64,000 bases of DNA from NCBI RefSeq assembly GCF_027580225.2, contig NC_073356.2:15653501-15717500 (forward strand), written 5' to 3'. Below the pieces are notes generated by a model. The model did no database searches, was not told the DNA's origin, and saw only the letters and a list, made by a program, of their open reading frames with translations. Position 1 is the first letter of the stretch, and each line of letters begins with the position of its first letter. Positions 15,301 through 25,300 of the stretch are shown piece after piece. A program made the translations under genes and the position numbers. The DNA is from Misgurnus anguillicaudatus (lineage: Eukaryota; Chordata; Actinopteri; Cypriniformes; Cobitidae).

Positions 15301-17705
15301 TGCAAACATTACACTGCAGGTTGTTTATTACTATAAACTTTTTTTAACAATTTGTTTACACTTTTTAAACACTTTTTATTAAAATATATATATTTAATAA
15401 AAAAGAATAATAAATAAAATACTGCTGCAAAGTTCTCCACTTAATAACATACTTTTTCTTACATTATTTTATAACAGTAGGTTAATCTTTTCTTAACCTT
15501 CTCTTAAACTTTTTCAACTAAAACCTTGCACTAAACTAACAAATTCAATTTCTGAATATATTTATGAACTATTAGCCTACATTTTTGCCACCAAAAAAAT
15601 TTTCTGTTTTGATTTATTTTGGATTTTTTAATTTAAGTCACAGTATTGAATTGGTTATGTACCATCTCTGTATAAAAATAATATAACTGTTCTATGTGTA
15701 ACTGCATAGCAAGCAACATGATGATATACTTATTAAACACTCATATTGAGATGAGTGAGTTGCATACATAGCCATCTTTGATCTTTTGCACGTTTCTCCT
15801 AATCTTTGCTTGTGTCGCCAATGTAATCTGTGACTTAAACTAAAGAACCCCTCCGCAGCTGAGTAACAGCTGAGTAAGCCCGGGTTACAGCTCTTCTCTG
15901 TCCCGACCAGATTAACTAATCACATTTTGACAATGATATGATTGACGTGAGGTGCAGATGAAAAATCTAATCAGGCATTCCGTTATTCCCGCGTGTCACA
16001 GAAAGCACGTCTCATGATTGCATAGCAACGAAAGACGCACAACCTCTCACGCACTTTTGAAAAAATAAAACAGCTCGTTGTCACACGTTTAACACGCGCT
16101 TTTAGATGCGACACGTAAACGTTTACATCAATAATCAAACGAATATACAACTAAGTAAATAAAAATCTTTCTGCGGGCCATATGTTTGACAGAAGATTTG
16201 CGCTGAACGCGGAGACTTCCGCCACTTAATATGTTCGTGTGGAAACACGAAAAGTGACCTATGTTCCACACACAACAGATTGATTTGGCCATTCGGTACA
16301 CACGTGCACCGTGCTGAAAGCCCTGTACCAAAATGGTCCGGTCCGAATACACGTATCGTTACACCCCTAATGTGAATGTACCTTTAGTCGCTGTGTGTCG
16401 CTCGTCTCTTTCAAAAGAGGCGTTTCTATATCTAGTTACTCCTCGTGATCTCCCCTGCTTCGTTCTCATTGGTAGTCGCTCCCAAATATTTCTCATAATG
16501 TGCATAAAGTTAAATATTTCTCAACTTTGTGGCGCGACTAGACACACCCATCCGGCCATCAACGGTCACTGTCGCTCGTGTCGTCGGATGCCGCCGAGCT
16601 TCCATTGAAATCAATGAGATTGCGTCGCTCTGCTACTGCTAGTGGCTGCTAATGTGAATGCGGCTTTACTCGTTTGTTTATGACAACCAGATTTAGAAAT
16701 GCCCCCTAACGACAGCTTTGACAGAGACGAGCGGCACAAAGCGACAAAGACGCTTGTAATGTGAATGCGGTTTGTGTCATAATAAACGTGTGGTGTCTGC
16801 ATGTTTATAATGCAAGGTTAAATAAATGACTAATTCAATGAATCCACAGCATCTTCGAGGGGCCGTTTCCTGGACAGGGATTAGACAAGTCCTAGACTAA
16901 AATAAATGTAAGAGCTGTCCAAACTGATAACATCTTGCACTGACATATCTTAAAATACACCAGTGCCCTTTGGTTTGCCTCAAAATGCACACAAGTATTG
17001 TTTTTAGTAAGCCATGTTTGTTAAAACTAGTTATATTTCCTATTTAAACTAAGGCCTAGTCCTGGCTTAAGCAAATCTCTGTCCGGGAAACCACCCCCGA
17101 ATGTTACATATATTTTAGGAACAGACAGTTTAATAAGTATAAACGTAAACGTTCCCAATTTGGTGGTCACTGTATGAGCTGTTTGGTTACAAACCTCTAG
17201 ACAAAGGGTTGTGGAGGTGAATGAGAACCAGGTCCTTGTCTGGAGACAGATACAATGTGAAATCTTTTTCGACATCCATAGAAGTAATGTTTTCCACATA
17301 CATCTCCACTGATTCCATAGGAGTGTTTGGATTGAGCCCTTTTAGCAACAGCTTTCCCGGGTCCTTCGGTGGTTTCTTACGTACTGTAAGTTTAATATTA
17401 CTGAGGACATGGGAGTCTTTGGAAAGAACCCTGGCAGCATCTATTATAGAAGAGACAGGTACAGTACATAAAGAGATTTGCTCACACATGTCTGTAATTT
17501 ATAAACATCTACAGAGGATTCTGGTCTTACCCTCTGCTTCTTTAAATACCACTACCACGTTATTTCCACATCTCTCCAAAGTCTCCACATCGCCTCCTCC
17601 AGATCGGCGCTTGTTTTCAAAGTAGATGGAGAGATAGTCCTCGTCAAAATCATCAGGAAGATCCAGAACTTCCAGACTCCTCTCCTCTAGGCTGTTTTCA
17701 GCCAT
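6376..17705 (-). CDS. parp10: PARP10 mono-ADP-ribosyltransferase
   Basis: PARP10 transfers single ADP-ribose units from NAD+ to proteins; the family is linked to interferon responses, NF-kB signalling and DNA damage. Ten coding exons: 17705-17531, 17440-17195, 14160-13930, 13849-12795, 12709-12497, 12359-12287, 12071-11148, 10767-10634, 9635-9461, 6674-6376. Junctions are GT-AG and in phase, giving 1174 residues (human about 1025). RRM1 is at about 10-80 (YFENKRRSGGGDVETL) and RRM2 at about 165-217 (ILVSNLSPNTTEDTIEVYFG). KH-like repeats fill about 300-640. Three UIM-like motifs lie at about 730-786, and a PIP-box-like QSVVREF precedes the catalytic domain (about 1018-1174). Catalytic H1052 (LYHGTS) and Y1084 (GQGVYFA) are present; the third triad position is L1152 (PTLFVIF), so it is a mono-transferase type. 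The signatures GFNRSFCGKN and DTYSPPNADGHK fit PARP10 rather than PARP14/15. The start is the ATG one base after an acceptor. ATTAAA at 6320-6315 may be the poly(A) signal. Confidence 0.94.
7130..7230. repeat. Interspersed repeat fragment (GGCAGGGTTCCCCAAATCTT)
   Basis: GGCAGGGTTCCCCAAATCTT followed by ACCCTGGAGGGCCGGAGC resembles a terminal segment of a very common fish DNA repeat. Only one end is recognisable, in the last parp10 intron. Confidence 0.45.
7607..8312. mobile_element. MITE with AAGCTATGTTTATGCTCGC terminal repeats
   Basis: The left end AAGCTATGTTTATGCTCGC pairs with the right end GCGAGTATAAACAAAGCTT, 0.7 kb apart, within the last parp10 intron. Both ends are GC-rich with an AT-rich centre. 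It holds only short chance reading frames. Confidence 0.65.
9706..10091. mobile_element. MITE with perfect TTAAAGGTGCAGTGTG inverted repeats
   Basis: TTAAAGGTGCAGTGTG at the left is exactly mirrored by CACACTGCACCTTTAA at the right, 386 bp apart, in the parp10 intron before the penultimate coding exon. No reading frame of interest. A non-autonomous DNA transposon. Confidence 0.85.
10175..10262 (+). repeat. L2/SINE-type 3' tail
   Basis: TTGTAAAGCGCTTTGGATGG followed by GAAAGCGCTATATAAATGCA resembles the conserved 3' tail shared by fish L2-like LINEs and their SINEs. Short solo fragment in a parp10 intron. Confidence 0.6.
14530..15207. repeat. Two head-to-head copies of a TCGCT-rich repeat
   Basis: This part of the large parp10 intron between coding exons 3 and 2 carries AGTTGAGAAAAGTTT, GTCGCTGTGTGTCGCTCGTC, TCGCTCTGCTATTGCTAGTC and CATTCACATTA modules in both orientations. 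The same modules recur at 16378-16790 and 26095-26820. The copies are mirrored, as expected for a palindromic MITE family. Copy boundaries are approximate. Confidence 0.7.
15208..16369. mobile_element. Non-autonomous hAT element with 8-bp TSD ATGTGAAT
   Basis: TAGGGGTGTAACG at the left and CGTTACACCCCTA at the right are perfect terminal inverted repeats. They are flanked by identical 8-bp duplications ATGTGAAT at 15200-15207 and 16370-16377, the hAT superfamily signature. The 1162-bp interior is AT-rich with no transposase. It inserted into the older TCGCT-rich repeat that flanks it on both sides. Confidence 0.92.
16378..16790. repeat. TCGCT-rich repeat, right part interrupted by the hAT element
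   Basis: GTCGCTGTGTGTCGCTCGTC, GTTACTCCTCG, ACGGTCACTGTCGCTCGTGT and CTGCTACTGCTAGTGGCTG continue the family seen at 14530-15207. Sequence continuity across the hAT insertion supports its nested status. Confidence 0.65.
16859..17098. mobile_element. Palindromic MITE, GGACAGGGATTA / CCGGGAAACC family
   Basis: The left half GTTTCCTGGACAGGGATTAG is mirrored by CTCTGTCCGGGAAACC at the right. The interior pairs TCCTAGACTAAA with TTTAAACTAAGGCCTAG. The same family recurs at about 19777-20738, 36985-37165, 56515-57215 and 63790-63945. It ends about 100 bp from a parp10 exon. Confidence 0.75.
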
Positions 17706-18025
17706 CCTGACAAAACATTAAACAATAAAGGATGATGCTAAACCTTATGTTTGTATTTATAACTTAGTATTTATTCATACAAAATCGCATACATAATTCA
17801 ATAAATCGTCATACTTAAGTAATTTGACAGACTAATAAAAGTCACAGTTGAGAATACAGTGAAATGTGCCAATTGTCTATGCTTTCTATTATTGTGTTTG
17901 TATCTTCACAGCTGAAGATTTCATATAAATACTGCACAATAACATGATGTTAGAAGATTCTTTCTGATGTAACGCGTTTATAAATAAAAGTTATAATTTT
18001 GTTGTGACCGTAAAGCCAGTGCTGA

Positions 18026-18042
18026 GAAACAGAAACTGAAAG
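18026..18042. promoter_or_regulatory. Interferon-stimulated response element (ISRE)
   Basis: On the plus strand the site reads GAAACAGAAACTGAAAG, three consecutive GAAANN units. On the minus strand it is AGTTTCTGTTTC, a perfect match to the ISRE consensus AGTTTCNNTTTC bound by ISGF3 and IRFs. It lies about 320 bp upstream of the parp10 ATG and about 120 bp inside the inferred first intron. This fits parp10 being interferon-inducible, as its mammalian orthologue is reported to be. Confidence 0.7.
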
Positions 18043-18161
18043 AGTGACGCTGGATCACAATTCACTAAATATATAATATAAAAAATAACATCTGACATAA
18101 TTTGATTATTTTTTATGTATAATAACAACAAATTATTAACATTTAAGTTTTGCAGGCTCAC

Positions 18162-18245
18162 CTGAAACTTAAATATTCAGTCTGATCATGACATATTGTG
18201 AACTGCTGCTGCTGTGACTCTGTACTTCCTGGTTTGTGACAAACA
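18162..18245 (-). other. parp10: Likely non-coding first exon of parp10
   Basis: The coding exon begins directly after an acceptor (TTTTGTCAG/G ATG) at 17707, so an upstream untranslated exon is required. The best donor upstream is TTTCAG/GTGAGC with exon end at 18162. Upstream of it on the minus strand is an ETS-like ACCAGGAAGTACA. The 5' boundary is not determined. Confidence 0.5.
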
Positions 18246-18597
18246 GCACTTACGCTCCAATGTGTTCAAGGCGAAAAATAATTTAAGGATGCAATTAAAA
18301 AATCAAATAAAACTAGACTGGCGTGAAATATTAATTAAAATATTATAAATACATTTTAAAACAATAATAATAACGTACTTTTACAAATGATAAAAACAAG
18401 ACGTAAAAAATAAATATGTGTATGTCTGCACAATTACATACGATTTGCGATAAAAACAAAACACTCGGTGACATCGACGAAATTTCACAAATACTCTCTT
18501 TCTCTATCTACTGTCATCTGGATTACTGCGCAACATAAAGTAAAAGTCCCTAAAGTATAAGCTCCTCCCACCCACGAATGACTAGCCCAGCTAAGGC

Positions 18598-18720
18598 GTT
18601 TCACTTCTGTCAATCATTCTCTTCAACCAATAGCAGTGCTTGGTATTGGGATGTCGTGCTGTAAGTAGTGCGCATGCGCAGATCTGTATTGCGTTTAGGA
18701 AGACCGCAAGCGTGTGAGGG
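18598..18720. promoter_or_regulatory. Bidirectional parp10/polr2k promoter with NRF1 and CCAAT sites
   Basis: The two genes are divergent, with about 1.3 kb between start codons. The palindrome TGCGCATGCGCA at 18669-18680 is a perfect NRF1 site. CCAAT lies at 18627-18631. A second, imperfect IRF-like motif (GAAGTGAAAC on the minus strand) lies at about 18598-18612. A plausible polr2k non-coding exon 1 follows, with a donor after GTGTGAGGG near 18721. NRF1 plus CCAAT suits a housekeeping RNA polymerase subunit gene. Confidence 0.65.
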
Positions 18721-18939
18721 GTAACGTAAATTGTTTTTAATGCTTATGTTTTATCAAATGTATAGAAATTCTTGTGTTTATATTAAATCTGTTCTGGGTA
18801 GAATATCGTTTACCGCATTTGTCGTCATGTTTAACACTTACTTAGTTACAGAAATGTTTTAGCTTTACATTAGACACAGAAGTACACAAACGTTATTCTT
18901 TTAATGTATATTAAGAAGTATTTCCTTTAGATCTTGTAA

Positions 18940-19451
<512 letters not shown>

Positions 19452-19776
19452 ACTTCACTTTTGTTTGTTTTTCTGTTCTAATATGCTTTTTTAAAAGTGT
19501 CTAAATGTAAATACATGTATACGATTGAGTTCGACACGAGAGTTCAATACAGTTTGCTATAAAAACTTCTGTGAATGTGTTGCTTCATTTTTTCACATTT
19601 TGACCATGCACGTGAAAACCAAGCTAAATTTGTTTGTTTTTACATAAATCATCCTACATCATATAAAGAACATTCTGTAAATATGTAATCTTGATTGCTG
19701 TAATAAGGTCATGTCAAAAATTTAAATGAATGACTTTTATCAAACTTTGATGCTCCTAATGTCATAATTACATAAA

Positions 19777-20738
19777 GGGGCGGTTTCCAAGACGGGTCTT
19801 ATCCGAGTCCCGGACTAAAATGCATGTTTGAGCTGGCTCAATTTATAAACATCCACTGCCGTATCTTAACATGATTCAGTGCCATTGATTTGTCTCACAT
19901 GCACATTTGTAAGGTACGTTTGTTAAAACAATGATGCTGTTTACTGGACAAAGGATTGGACTGGTCCTAGACTAACATAAATGTGAGAGCTGTCCGGGCT
20001 GAGGACAACTTGCACTGACATATCTTTAAATACATTACCCTTTGTTTTGCCTCAAAATGTACACAAGTAGGGTCGGTTTCCCGGACAGGGATTAGCTTAA
20101 TCCAGGACTAGGCCTTAGTTTAATTAGGAAATATAACTAGTTTTAACAAACATGTCTTACTAAAAACATTACCTATGTGCATTTTGAGGCAAAACAAAGG
20201 GCACTGGTGTTTTTTAAGATATGTCAGTTCAAGTTGTTATCAGTTTGGACAGGTCTTAAAAATAGGGTGGCCATTCGTGCCAGTTCCGACCGCCAGACAC
20301 GTCCCGAACATGTTTTCAGGTTCGTTATCTGGAAGTCGTGTTGCTCGACCGCATACATCATCGAGGTTCTCACATTTCAGTTAAAATACATTCGAAAATT
20401 AAGACATACAATCATTGTAGTTTCATTCGTACCTTGAAACGAAGCGGTTGCTTTTCTGAAATTAAACCTGAAATATTAAACGTTGATGACGTATGCGGTC
20501 AACAAACGTGACTTCCGGAGAACGAACCCGAAAACATGTTCGGGACGTGTCCGGTGGAACAGGCACGAATGGCCACCCTACTAAAAATGTTTTAGTCTAG
20601 GACTAGCCTAATCCCTGTCCGGGAAACCGCCCCGTAATGTTTTTAGTAAGACATGTTTGTTTAAACTAGTTATATTTCTTAGCTAAACTAAGGCCTAGTC
20701 CAGGCTTAAACTAATCCCTGTCCGGGAAACCAACCCTA
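19777..20738. repeat. Cluster of GGACAGGG / CCGGGAAACC MITE copies
   Basis: Between polr2k and spag1 lie three to four partial copies of the same palindromic family, recognised by GTTTCCCGGACAGGGATTAG, CCAGGACTAGGCCTTAGTTT and CCTGTCCGGGAAACC. One copy is split by the TAGGGTGGCC element at 20263-20580. No gene is visible in 19452-22362. Confidence 0.75.
20263..20580. mobile_element. TAGGGTGGCCATTCGTGCC MITE, copy 1
   Basis: TAGGGTGGCCATTCGTGCC at the left and GGCACGAATGGCCACCCTA at the right are perfect 19-bp inverted repeats. Flanking octamers match at 6 of 8 positions. It is nested in a GGACAGGG-family element. A second copy with the same ends lies at 28451-28780. Confidence 0.85.
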
Positions 20739-21249
20739 TGTCCTAAAATAAATAAAGCCTAGTACTGGATTAATCTAAACCCTGTCTGGGACTTTAAGAC
20801 TTTAGACTGGATTTCACAGACAGGGTCACATTTATATTTTTACACTTGAAAATGACTCACTAAAGTCAGTCTTTGGTAATGCCTTAGTCATTGAACAACT
20901 TGTTTTGTTGTTTTATTTTGAGGAATTTTGATGTCCAGTTGATGTATGTAGACTGAAAGGGGGTTGCGTTACAAGTCACAATTTTTCATTTAGAAATAAA
21001 GTGACATTGATCTGTTTTTACTTCTTCATCATTACAGGCTTTCTGTTAAATGTAGTATTTACTGTACATCCGCCTCTGTTTTAGACAAAATATGTACTCA
21101 TTTAGCAGATCCTTGTACCTGAAGTGCCTTACAAAAAGGAACACAAACAAATAGGCAACATTTAAACATAGCAAAAGTGAGAATACTACACAACTAAAAA
21201 AAAAAAGTAAACTGGGAAAGGTAAAAAAAAAAAGTAAACTGGGAAAGGT

Positions 21250-21401
21250 AAAAAAAAGTAGTGCTGAGCATAGATTAATCTAGACATAGCATAAAACATA
21301 CAAAATAAAAGTAATTTTTGCATAAATATTAGTTTGTGCTTTTTGTAAATTATTATGTATATATAAATACACACACATTCATGTATGTATTTAAGAAAAT
21401 G

Positions 21402-21465
<64 letters not shown>

Positions 21466-21575
21466 TGTGTGTGTGTTAAATATACATAATATTTACACAC
21501 AGCACAAACTCATATATTATGCAAAAAATTACTTTTATTTTGTATGAGATTAATCTAGAATAATCTATGCCCAGC
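21250..21575. mobile_element. Palindromic element with central (TA)n
   Basis: CTGAGCATAGATTAATCTAG at the left pairs imperfectly with GATTAATCTAGAATAATC...TATGCCCAG at the right. CAAAATAAAAGTAATTTTTG pairs with CAAAAAATTACTTTTATTTTG. The centre is a TA run of about 50 bp (21408-21460), which may have expanded from the hairpin loop. Confidence 0.65.
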
Positions 21576-22362
21576 CTTCTTCAGGGTTGCAATAAAGATT
21601 TATTTGGGAAACATTACACCCAAACAAAAAAGGCAGATCATTAGCATAAAATTAAATATGCATTTTGCAAAGCAGATGGAAATTTGAAGCCTTTAAATAT
21701 ACAGTACCTTTAAAAGTCCTCTATATTTCATTTCTACCAATTAATACAAAATATAATCAATTTAAGCACTGAAGCTATAGTGGATTTCATAAATTCATTA
21801 CAATCATGCAAAATCCATGTTATTCCAGCATGATTTAATATTGCTCCTAAAAGCATTTTAGTGCATGAATGGGAGCAAGGAAAACTGACTCTAAAATGTT
21901 CAATATTATAAATTTGCTGACAAACAGAAAATTTCACATTGTTTTTCTTCACATATATTTCCATGTCCAAGAAAATCCCAGATATTCAATCTAATTTCAA
22001 AATATTAAAGCTTGGTATTCAGCTAATAGTTGACCTGAATCTCTATGATCACAGGAGGACGTCTTTAATGTCTCAGCCGATAAAAATCTCAGCCGAAAAT
22101 ACAGCTGGGCCTTTTGAACTCCCCTGTTTGCTGTTTCACAGCATGAGTGCTTCCCAAGAACCACCCCCACTCTGCAGCAACACTGCAGCCCCTCCCCCCT
22201 CCATGATGTCACAACTCAGTGCGCCCGCAGGAGGCGTGTCTTCCTGGTTCTGGTTTAGCCTGTACAGTTTGCGCAGGGAACAGGAAGAGAGGGAGTGCGT
22301 GTGTATGCGTGCGTACGTGAGGACCAAAGCTCTGTTTACCGTGGTAGGGACCCAGCGCAGCT

Positions 22363-25300
22363 ATGGGGAATTCACAGAAGAAGGCCCCCGGTCAAGGTGA
22401 GGGAGGGGGCCCGAACTATCAACCTGGGACCCCGGGAGGCAGGAGGAGTCATGGGAATACCACAGCCAACTCAAAGGAAGTCCAAGGGAAGAGCACGGCA
22501 GTGAATGGCACACTTCCAGCCGACAACAACCAGGATGGGTCTCAGTCATGCAGTCCTGCCGTCAGACCTGGCGCTACGGAGAGCTGTAATCTGGATGCCC
22601 CATGTGGGGCCCTTCCTCCACCACTCGCCCGGCTTAAAAATGAGGGAAATATGTTGTTCAAGAACGGACAGTTTGGAGATGCGCTGGAGAAATACACACA
22701 GGCCATCGATGGATGTTTAGAAGCTGGTGGGGTATAAGTATACTGTATAATGTCTAACATATTTATTAGGGTTACCAGTTTATTATATTTATAGAAATAT
22801 AGATTCTAGTGGTCATGTCATTATATATGTCTTAGACATTAGTTTTTGTTTTAAGCAAATTACCATTTGTTTATTTTGGGAAGGTGACAGATAATATTTT
22901 TTATAGTTCATTGATGATCATTTTATAGACTTGAAAGTACTAGGTTTTTAATTTATCCAATATAATTAATTCAAGGTACTTAAATAGATACTACTTGTAC
23001 CCCTTACATCTGTTTAAGTATCTTGAAATGAATAATACATGAAATATGCCTTAGAATATAGTATATAATTATATATAGAATATTTTTGGAAAGGTATTTA
23101 TAGTTTTTTGACATTAATACACTGGGTTTTTCCCATTAACACAAAGAATTGAAACGTGTGCATCTATTGCGCAAACATTGGACTGATATTGGCATTGAGT
23201 AACGCAGGGGGAGGTATCCCATACCGGTTCGTACAGAGGTTTTGCTGTCTAGATTTCATATGGAAATGAGCTTTCTCACTTTATATGCACTGAATTTTAG
23301 AGGTATGGGTTTCATTTCACAAGTGAAACAGAAATGAAGTATTTCACAAGACTGCGACTCACTTCCTCCACATTGCATTGTGGGTGTGCCCAGGAAAGTT
23401 ACGTAACGATGGCTTGGATATGTGCCGTCACCTTCCTCTGCATGTTTATTCTCTGATTAATTTGTACGTAACATGATATCAGGTGACCAAACAAAGTCTC
23501 GGCCCATTGCAGAATGAATGGTCACCGTAATCTCACTCCTCCGCGTATCCATGGAGAACCGCAGCTGCTTTATAGTTTCAGTGCTGTGTTTGTATTTCAG
23601 GTATTGACAGCCCAGAGGATCTATGTATTCTGTACTCCAACAGAGCCGCGTGTTTCCTGAAAGACGGCAATAGCTCGGACTGCATTCAGGATTGCACCAG
23701 GTTAACTTCACATTTACATGTGCACAATATAAACACAAGCTGCTCAATGGCCAGCCAGAGAAAGCGAGGCACACTTTCATCCTTTGCATAATGGTTAGTG
23801 TTTAGGGCGTGGATTGACTCAAATGATTAGTTGCATGGTAAAGAGCTTTACCGGCCGACTAATAGAACTGATACTGAAACTCAGCACTCTGTTATTAGCC
23901 TATTCTGTTCAGATGAAGTGCAATATACAATTTTACACCAGCTTTCTGTCCTGTTATTATACTGTACTTTCCTTCATCTTGTTTGTATGACGTTGTGCCT
24001 TTGTTTTTGTAATCCTATTATACACCTAGACACAGCACACTAACACGTCTGGTCTGAAAATGTAAAGAGATTTTTATATGATAAAGAAAAATATAGTCTT
24101 CTTTATAACTATATTCAGCTCCTATATGTTAATAAGTGCCATCATCAGATTTATGAATGGATCTTGGCTGCAGCTATGTACTGTTACAGAGTTCATTGAA
24201 GGGTACAGGATCAGAAAAGATCTTGATCCGCTGTGTCTCATCCTGTTTATTTATAGGGCCCTGGAGCTCCACCCCTTTTCACTGAAACCTCTCCTCCGGC
24301 GAGCTTTAGCCTACGAGTCTCTGGAACGCTACAGCAAGGCCTATGTGGATTACAAGACAGTGCTGCAGATAGATATCAATGTGCAGGCTGCTCATGACAG
24401 TGTACACAGGTACTATTACATGGGGAGAAATCCTACATTTGCTAAACATGTTTTAAAGTAGAAATGAAAAACTGTTATTTGTTTCGGAATATTGTGGTTG
24501 TGGCTTTATTTTTTTTTAATTGATGTGGCCTCATAATTTTTAATCAAAAATGAAATATTAGCTGTTTCTCAATATGCGTTCTTCAGCGATCTTGCTTCCT
24601 CGTTATACGTCATCATTAACCATTGGAGTTCAATTCCAAAGCCGTTTCTCAATGTCAAGTAAGGATCCTCGAAAGCCAGAATTTCGAGGATGCTACGTCA
24701 TCGAGATCTATCGAAGGACTGTTCCAATGTTGAATATGCTCGGAATTTCAGCCAAGGACTGAGTCATTCATTCAAGAAATATCCCATATACAGGAACGGA
24801 TGCATATGTGTATCCTTTGCGCTCTTTGCGCGCTGAAATCACTCACAATCCTATGAGCGCATCGCCAAAAGCACACCTTTTTACTGACGTAATGACGCAA
24901 TGACGTGCACTTGCTAGCTTGTTCCATTAATGTGTTCTCCGAATGCTTTAGAAGAGCCTCGCCTAGCTTCTGAAGGAAGTGACTTGTAAGGACTAGTCCT
25001 GCCAAGGAAGTATCCTTGACATTGAGAAACGGCTCAATTCTCAAGAACGCAAGTACAGAGGACGCATGTTCTTGATATCGAGAATGCATTGAGTGCAGAC
25101 TTGCACTGAACTCGCTTTACGCCCCAGAAGTCATTGCGCCAAAAAACAATGGCGGAGGTCAGGTGACCAACAGGAAGATCGCACACAACTCAATTCTCAC
25201 AAGTGCGTTCTGCGTTCTCGCAATCTTCTGAGTTCGTTCTTCCAAGGTCGCCTGGCAAGACCGATCTCCACAAGAACGCAAGTCCGTTCTTTGAGTTTTT

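Noticed and set aside
6376..17705. PARP14 or PARP15 as the identity of the PARP gene
   Set aside because: No macrodomains or WWE domain; UIMs, RRMs with YFENKRRSGGG and the GFNRSFCG catalytic signature are PARP10 features.
21186..21500. Frame encoding Ile/Tyr repeats
   Set aside because: Translation of a (TA)n microsatellite in a palindromic element.
22363..22383. N-myristoylation signal at the spag1 N-terminus (MGNSQKK)
   Set aside because: Gly2 is present, but residue 6 is Lys where a small residue (Ser, Thr, Ala, Gly, Cys, Asn) is expected.
22727..22740. Donor GG/GTATAAGT at about 22733 for spag1 exon 1
   Set aside because: It looks stronger than GCTG/GTGGGG, but joins the next exon out of frame and destroys the TPR; the donor at 22726 keeps EAGIDSPEDLC.
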